DNA from: Litoditis marina
Lineage: Eukaryota > Nematoda > Chromadorea > Rhabditida > Rhabditidae
Length of the DNA: 64,000 nt
Direction of reading: 5' to 3'
NCBI GenBank assembly: GCA_964036275.1
Contig: OZ038434.1
Location: 35,983,279-36,047,278 of the forward strand
Made by a program: the position numbers and the translations under genes. Of this stretch, positions 58,015 through 64,000 are shown piece by piece. Position 1 is the stretch's first letter. Each line of letters begins with the position of its first letter. Below the pieces are notes generated by a model. The model was not told the DNA's origin. It did not search any database and worked only from the letters and a program-made list of their open reading frames with translations.

Positions 58015-58350
58015 TGCCACGTTACTTTAAAGTAAACTACAGTAGAATAGGTCCCGTTACGCGTAACTTCGTAACGAAACATCATAATGAACCTTACATA
58101 CACTACTTCGCGTAATGAAACGTTCTGTCTGGTAACGTTACTTTGGACCATAACATGTAACATGTACGGAGTGAGATTACGTCATGGTACGTCTGGTTAC
58201 GTTACCGTGAACCTTAAGATATAATTATGTTCCGTTACCCTAAACCTCACGGTATAGTACGTTACGTAAAATTGCGTTGAGCGAAACACGTAACGTCACG
58301 TTATGTAAAGTTACGTGAGTGAGACACGTAACGTAAAGTTACGTCAGCAA
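58015..58350. repeat. ACGT-rich repeat block
   Basis: GTTACGT, GTAACGT and ACGTAAC words recur on both strands more than a dozen times, ending in two direct units around ACACGTAACGT...AAAGTTACGT. It resembles a decayed tandem array of a short palindromic unit. Confidence 0.65.
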
Positions 58351-58489
58351 GACATGCGCCCGCCATTTGGCTCTTGATTGGCGTACCAGCTGATGCAAAT
58401 GACAGCCGTGGCGTGTCGAGGAACAGAAGTTGACCTTCCCACTTCGTTTGGATAAGATGATCAGAAAATGAGACCGTGGAGACAATACA

Positions 58490-58524
58490 AGAGATAGAGG
58501 GAGAGAGAGGGAGAGGGAGAGAGA

Positions 58525-58564
<40 letters not shown>

Positions 58565-58640
58565 CAGATAGGAAGAGATATGTGGAGAGGAGAGTTTGAG
58601 GGAGAGGGTGGGAAAAGAGAGGAAAAGGGAAAAGAGGAAG

Positions 58641-58688
<48 letters not shown>

Positions 58689-58765
58689 AGAGAAAGAGAA
58701 AGAGAAAGAGAAAGAGAAAGAGAAAGAGAAAGAGAAAGAGAAAGAGAAAGAGAAAGAGAAAAAGA
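58490..58765. repeat. (GA)n and (GAGAAA)n microsatellites
   Basis: GAGA runs at 58490-58562 and 58645-58680 are followed by about 13 perfect copies of the hexamer AGAGAA at 58680-58762. The long antisense Leu/Phe/Ser open frames across this are artefacts. Confidence 0.95.
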
Positions 58766-59169
58766 TTGAAAAGTCTTGCGACCAGACGGTTTTCAACCAA
58801 CTTCCGTTCTATTTTCAACATGATTCCTTGTGAAAACAGTGCTTCTATTAGCGCGCGCCTCTGCAAAAAAAGATGTCTGAGGTCAGGCTAAATTGGTGGT
58901 TTTCAGGCTGAATCGGGCACAAAGCGGACGGAAATCATACCTTTCTGAGGCAATTGACCGAAAAAAACGGTGACATGACCTGTAATTATGGGTCTCAGGA
59001 AATTCAATCGGTCCAAACTGCCAAATGAAATAAGCGTCAGCGCAGGTGTTTTAAACGCCGGTGGGTAGTACGCGGGGCTAAGGCCACAGTCATACTTTCT
59101 ACGTCAACGTTCAACGTCAGCGTAAAACAATGCTTTTCATGCGTATTGATTGAGGGCGGCGTTGGAGGG

Positions 59170-59222
59170 AGGGGGGGGGGGGGCAGAATGGAAAGCTAGT
59201 TTAGGTACCCCGGGGTACCTAA
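59170..59222. other. Poly-G run and perfect 22-bp palindrome
   Basis: A run of 13-14 G ends at 59183. A perfect palindrome centred on GGTACCCCGGGGTACC occupies 59201-59222, three bases before the TTAA of the nested element. Confidence 0.9.
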
Positions 59223-59224
59223 AC

Positions 59225-59682
59225 TTAAAGAAACCGTTTCGCTATAATCTGAGTTTCACGAAAAATTCAAAAAGCTTAAAAAAGTTTCGCAATCTCTTCG
59301 CATTGACCATGCAAAAACTTTCATATTGAAAATTTGTAAAATTTGCATAACATCAAGCATTTAAAAAGAGGACACGAACATTTTCACTGTAACGCAACTT
59401 GACTTGGTTCCTTTACGTTTAGATTTATTTTCATTTTGTAGTCTCTAATTGTGTTTTCGTATATGCAAGAAAGTTTCAAAAATATGTTTGTACTTCTATA
59501 GGCTACTTGTAGCATACCCCGTACGCAACTCCCCTATCGGTGTCATTACGTAAGCCGCTTTTCTGAGCAAACGAAGCAAGATTGAGATATAAAAGTATAT
59601 ATTTTTGTTAATGGTTTTTCATTTGCCAAATGGTCAGATTGTTAACTCATAAGTCAAAATTAGAGCGGGACGGATTCTTTAA
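59225..59682. mobile_element. 458-bp TTAA-flanked element, family T1 copy 2
   Basis: TTAAAGAAACCGTTTCGCT at the left and AGAGCGGGACGGATTCTTTAA (last 20 bases matching copy 1 closely) at the right. Same length as the copy at 7021 and similar along its whole length. Confidence 0.9.
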
Positions 59683-59940
59683 CTGTGCGCGCGCCAAACA
59701 GGCTAAAACATGTGAACCGTATTTAGATTAGGTTCGTTAGTTTGTATTAAAATGTGTATATATCGGTTTTTCTTGAGCAGCTCTTAAATATTAACTTTCT
59801 TTTCTGTCCCCCTTTAACGCCCACTAAATCAAAACACAGGTTTTCTTCACTAATAACGCTGGCGTTCAACGCCGACGTGAAAAGTATGAATGCGGCCTAA
59901 GAGTCCGAAGAAGTAACCTGCTGAAGGGATTGAACGACTT

Positions 59941-60020
59941 TTTGTTGTAGTTTGATCCCATGATTGATTTTTCGGTCGAAATTCGAAAACAGTTGCGTGT
60001 ATTGAGATCAAACTACAAGA
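59941..60020. repeat. Hairpin repeat family D copy
   Basis: TTGTTGTAGTTTGATCCCAT on the left and TTGAGATCAAACTACAAGAG on the right, with TTTTCGGTCGAAATTCGAAA in the loop. Confidence 0.85.
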
Positions 60021-60214
60021 GTTCTTTGATAACTCCGTACACAAACATTACACAAGTTCAGAGAGGCAAGTGTGAAGGAAGTGTCATTTTGAAAAAAAAA
60101 ACCAAAAAACGAAAACGTTTTTGCGTATCTTCACTGCTCCTCCCCATGTGGTACTGTAGTAGAAGGAGAATCTAGTAAAATTTCAAGACATCAACGTACC
60201 TATCAATCATATGT

Positions 60215-60655
60215 GTAGAAGACCTTTTAGAAAAGTGGAACACTTCGCTCTACCGTAGTAACTCCGGTGTTTCTACCTAGTTCACAGCTAGAATTTTCTC
60301 TTAACGTCTGAAAAGGGTTCGAATAACTCTTGACAATATACTATACACAATCAGGATTATAACATTATTCGCTATAATAGCTCATGTGTAGGAGCTACTG
60401 TAATTTTAACATTATAGCTCACACTTAGTTTAGCCTTAGGAAACCCTTTCAAAAAAATGGAACACTTCGCGTTACCGTAGTCACATCGGTGTATCTACCT
60501 GGTTCACAGCTACTTTTTTATGCTCGAGTGGTACCCTACCTTTGAAAATATACCTCATAGTAAGTTAACGGATAAGCAAACCTTCTAGAAAACAGAAAAA
60601 CTGCGTGTTACCGTAACCCCTTCGGTGTTTCTACCTAGTTCACACAGCTAGAAGT
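60215..60655. repeat. Three tandem units with TACCGTAG / CTACCT motifs
   Basis: AACACTTCGC...TTACCGTAGT...TCGGTGTxTCTACCT(A/G)GTTCACA recurs at about 60221, 60441 and 60579. Non-coding. Confidence 0.75.
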
Positions 60656-61410
60656 TGACATTTTGATGGAGTACCATTATCCATGTAGATACGCTACATA
60701 GATAGAAGGAGTTTGCATAAGATTACCATCAGCGACTAAGGGTATATCCCATAACATTCCTAATGGGGAATTCAAATGAACTTGGGCATAGTTTTTTTGC
60801 TGAAAATCTGAAACACAACTTTTGGAACTGATCCATCTTCTTACAATCACTAAATTGTAGCATATTACATTCACTAGTTGCGAAACTAGGTACATATCAC
60901 GTTGAGATTTACGTGAAAAGTACAAGAAACACGTTAACTTCATGTAGATTATAATAATGATACTGATAAGACGAGGAGAGATCACTTGTACGGAAAGATA
61001 CATGAGACAGGTATGGAGATCACGGATTTGACGTAGGAATATTTATTAATTTTATACTGTCCACAAATCTCAATATATTGTTTTAATGGATTTGTACAAA
61101 TTAGTTTTTTTTGTAAAACACACATTAAGATTACAACATTTCAAACAATCAAAAGATATCTGTTTGATATTTGAAAAACTTCAACGGTTCAATAAGTACG
61201 CCGCCTTTCGTCACTTATTCCCTGAAGACTGCATTAAAATAAGATTTGTTTCATGATGCTTTGGAGGAAACTTGCAAAAAACCAACCCAATTTGGGCAAA
61301 GGAGTGAAAAAGATAATATGAAACTAGTTACAGGACCCGGGCGAGATTATTCTAGTTAGCAGTTAATGTATTTTGATTATGAAACATCCGGAAAACATCT
61401 AGAGCCCAAT

Positions 61411-61615
61411 TTTAAAGGTCCCCAGGGTGACAAGGTGGTAATAATCTGGCTCCAATACGGTTTGCGTTTTTACACACAAACTAGTTACTTCACACGCCAC
61501 AGATTAAGGTATGATAGAGCGTAACGTATTTTGTGAAGTAACAATGTCGATAAACTATTCTTAAGTAAGGGTTTAAAGGTCCCTTGGGTAATAAGGTGGT
61601 AATAATCTGGCTCCA
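61411..61615. repeat. Direct repeat pair of about 45 bp
   Basis: TTTAAAGGTCCC, then AAGGTGGTAATAATCTGGCT, occurs at about 61411 and 61572. Confidence 0.85.
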
Positions 61616-61682
61616 GCCGTACTATTGGCGCCAGCTGTATGCAAATGCTGCCTAAACACAGGGGTCGGGCGGTGCGGGGTGG

Positions 61683-62095
61683 GAGGTCATAAAACCATCA
61701 TCAACAAGCGGATTAACTAGATACTACCGCGACAACTGCGTTCCGTTGCGTTCAATGTAACATATAACGAGATATACTTAATTTCACCAATATGAGGACA
61801 ACTACAGTATAGTGACTGCTCTAGCGGAAAAACATTGATCTACCGTGTTTGTAGTTCGATCTCAATGTATTCACGGAGGACATTCAAAGTTTATGATGTG
61901 TTGCCAGATAAAACTGCAAGTCACACCTTGTCACCTTTTTTCACCCTCTACGTAACTCAATTTTCTGATAACAATACTTTCAGGTGGAAATTTGTAATTG
62001 ATGAGGAGGAGGTCATAAAACCATCAACAAGCGGATTAACTAGATACCACGGCAACAACTGCGTTCCTCTACAACGCAGTGATATACGGGATATA
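61683..62095. repeat. Direct repeat pair of about 70 bp
   Basis: GAGGTCATAAAACCATC, CAACAAGCGGATTAACTAGA and CAACTGCGTTCC occur near 61684 and 62008, with a family D hairpin (61838-61917) between them. The open frame at 61835-62110 runs through both repeat types. Confidence 0.8.
61838..61917. repeat. Hairpin repeat family D, diverged copy
   Basis: TACCGTGTTTGTAGTTCGAT and CCAGATAAAACTGCAAG. Confidence 0.6.
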
Positions 62096-62189
62096 ATAAA
62101 TTCTCTTTAGTGGTGGAGATCTACAGTATGCTGTTCAACTTTCTAAGGAATATTGTAGATATTTACAGTCTAGGTTGATACCATCGTTC

Positions 62190-62280
62190 TGTTTTGTTCT
62201 GCTGTGTTTGTAGTTTGATCACGGATAGTGTTAGGCAGGCTTCGAAACTTATGATGTGCTTGTAGGTCAAACTACAACTT
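62190..62280. repeat. Hairpin repeat family D copy
   Basis: GCTGTGTTTGTAGTTTGATC on the left; GTAGGTCAAACTACAAC on the right; the loop contains CTTCGAAACTTATGATGTG, as in the copies within the peptidase intron array. Confidence 0.8.
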
Positions 62281-62283
62281 TAA

Positions 62284-63589
62284 CATGATCGCGTCTCACA
62301 TCTCAGAATATTTTGGAAAAGCCAAAAACAGCTCATGTAATTTGTAATCCACATACCACTTGAAAGAAGTATCAGCAATTTCAATATACCGTACTCAAAT
62401 CAATTACATTTCAAAGACAATCATACCATATGTGGTAAATTTTCAACCTAGTCTACATATTGTTCTAAGAGCGCAACAATTTAGTAGCACAATACCCTAT
62501 GATTGAGACTAGTAATAGGGTCATAAGTGGTAGAAAGAAGAGTCAGCTAGGGTTAAACGTGTGTGAGAAAAAGGTGAAGAAAAATAAGAAAATTTTCAAA
62601 TTTTCAACGGCAAACTTCAAATGCGCATATGCATTGAATATGAACACGTATTTAATCTATGAGCGTATCTTCGCAAATCCGTTTATCTTCTTCAAAGGCG
62701 ACATAAAGAAGAAAATAGAGTTGACATTCGCAATATAAAATACAAAAAATTCGGCATTTCATATTACTTTATATTCACTTCAATCTGATCGTAATAAAAG
62801 TGTGAGCAGGAAATTCAGCTACTTGATCATTAAGTTCAATTAAAAGAACGGTTACTCTATAGTTTGAAATATTTGCTGAGAAAGTTTTCCATAAATCATC
62901 AGAACACCACATTTTCATTAATTCACCAAATGTAAAATTACGAAAATTGAAAAACAATTTAGTCACGATTCTCACCAAGAATAGTGCATTCAATACAAAC
63001 AGCTATCAGTATGCAAAACTGATGACAAACACACTGAGAATTTCGGGCAGCGAAATTATGGGAATTTCCCACAAACGAGATAAATGGGTCACTTTCCCAG
63101 GAATAGTTAGTGTTAATAGTAATATTGGAGAATTCCACTTGACTTCCAGTACGATAGAAATGATTCATGTTTTTTTTAGTTTATAGATAATTTTCATTAT
63201 ATGCGTATGAACCTGAAACGATATTTACCTAAAATATAGTTGGAAAACCTAACTAGAAGTTTGAGAAACAGTTCAGAAAATATCGAGTTGATAGTTAACC
63301 TTTGATGATTGCAGAGCCATTCAAAATATGAATGCAGCGATGAACTAATCAAATCACTTTCTGTCATAATTCGATAAATATATTGAGAGAATCGAAATCT
63401 AAAAACTTTCAACTCCGATACAAAAGTTCACATGAGTGGACGAAACATACATGAAAATTGCATTATACTGTAACTTCCTCTAATTGCACGCAATAGCAAA
63501 CAAATGCTACCGTAACCCAATAAATGTACACTGGGGATTGCCTATAAATAGAAGAAACATATCTTGTTGAGGGCTGAGCTGGTCATTTG
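62284..63589. other. No supported gene
   Basis: AT-rich. Open frames of 60-80 codons occur on the - strand (62775-62993, 62959-63168, 63197-63412). They do not connect through credible splice sites and have no recognised motif. A decayed or rapidly evolving gene cannot be excluded. Confidence 0.4.
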
Positions 63590-63669
63590 TCAGATACTAG
63601 CAACGTATCCGGCAGCATAGATGCATCAATGTCATAATCGCAAAACTCCTTTCGGGTGAGACCGACTGG
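63590..63669 (-). CDS. Weak candidate: last exon of a - strand gene running off the window
   Basis: After an acceptor GCTGCCAG (- strand) a frame reads GLTRKEFCDYDIDASMLPDT and ends VSDK before TGA. The residue mix is plausible for a protein C-terminus. No upstream exon or poly(A) signal was identified in the remaining 330 bp, and the product is not recognised. Confidence 0.2.
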
Positions 63670-64000
63670 CAGCAACAATTATACACGTAAACAAGCGAGT
63701 CACGTAAAACGTGAACAAACAATAACGAATTTGTACTGTATTACAGCAAGTTCTCAAATTCTGAAGTGTACAACAAGTTCCATGGCTGAAAAACAATGAA
63801 AAACACTGAAAGCTGGGTCGTACAATTCTAATATTTACACATGGTTGTTGTGAAATATTAGGAGATGTTTTTATTTTCAGGAAAATATATTTCCAGGAAA
63901 GTTGCTGGATAGTGTGCTTTTCAAGCTTCATCGGAGTTTCTTTAGTCTGACATAGCAACACAACATAAACTGTTGTTCAGAAAACCAAGAAAAGAAGCAC

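Larger units (their letters stand above)
59079..59901. mobile_element. ~820-bp inverted-repeat element containing a nested TTAA element
   Basis: Left end CTAAGGCCACAGTCATACTT and right end AAGTATGAATGCGGCCTAAG are inverted matches. Similarity extends inwards for about 45 bp (ACGTCAACGTTCAACGTC versus the inverse of GCGTTCAACGCCGACGT). The T1 element at 59225-59682 lies inside it. No transposase frame was found. Confidence 0.75.

Noticed and set aside
58339..58866. 175-codon antisense frame of Leu/Phe/Ser runs
   Set aside because: It is a translation of GA and GAGAAA microsatellites; the same applies to frames at 53149-54058, 54145-54429, 54994-55302, 55415-55806 and 29912-30289.
60677..61003. 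108-codon antisense frame ending YVAYLHG
   Set aside because: No recognised motif and no connected exon; a TTTCAG-like acceptor inside it is not enough to call a gene.
61835..62110. 91-codon frame
   Set aside because: Runs through a family D hairpin and one half of a direct repeat; no motif.

Overview
The window looks like genomic DNA of a Caenorhabditis-type nematode. Introns end in TTTTCAG-like acceptors. Two first exons sit directly behind such an acceptor, as expected for spliced-leader trans-splicing. Non-coding DNA is AT-rich and full of short inverted-repeat elements, and codon use and gene architecture are nematode-like. Introns reach 9.5 kb, which is long for C. elegans and suggests a larger, repeat-rich relative. 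The species cannot be fixed from the sequence alone.

Three protein genes are supported. (1) On the + strand, positions 4658-38321 hold a gene of at least 25 exons for an 826-residue, serine-rich protein with a C-terminal coiled coil. Its motifs and their order match the LZTS/PROSAPIP (leucine-zipper tumour suppressor) family. A second, internal first exon at 9675-9769 gives a 775-residue form with a different N-terminus. (2) On the - strand, positions 51471-42648 hold 16 exons for an 805-residue type II membrane M28B peptidase of the glutamate carboxypeptidase II family. All five zinc ligands and the catalytic glutamate are present, but several glutamate-pocket residues have changed. (3) On the - strand, positions 41498-39350 hold four exons for the C-terminal half of a rhomboid protease of the RHBDD1/RHBDL4 type, with the catalytic histidine and a ubiquitin-interacting motif. 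I could not find the N-terminal half with the catalytic serine. Genes 1 and 3 are convergent, with poly(A) signals about 270 bp apart. Genes 2 and 3 are head-to-tail on the same strand.

Layout: 1-4.6 kb is non-coding with tandem duplications, a tRNA-derived SINE and palindromic elements. 4.6-38.3 kb is the LZTS-like gene with repeat-filled introns. 38.3-42.3 kb is the rhomboid fragment and an unexplained 0.5-kb stretch. 42.3-51.5 kb is the peptidase gene. 51.5-64 kb has no convincing gene. It holds purine/pyrimidine microsatellites, palindromic TTAA elements, nested elements and segmental duplications, with one weak terminal-exon candidate near the right edge.

The most unusual structure is in intron 3 of the peptidase gene. 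A roughly 415-bp unit is tandemly repeated, and each unit carries a copy of the end of exon 3, its 5' splice site and a hairpin. A smaller duplication of an exon end plus its splice donor occurs independently in the LZTS-like gene. Several TTAA-flanked element families are also present. All of this was read by eye: splice sites, family names and repeat boundaries have not been checked by alignment or RNA data.
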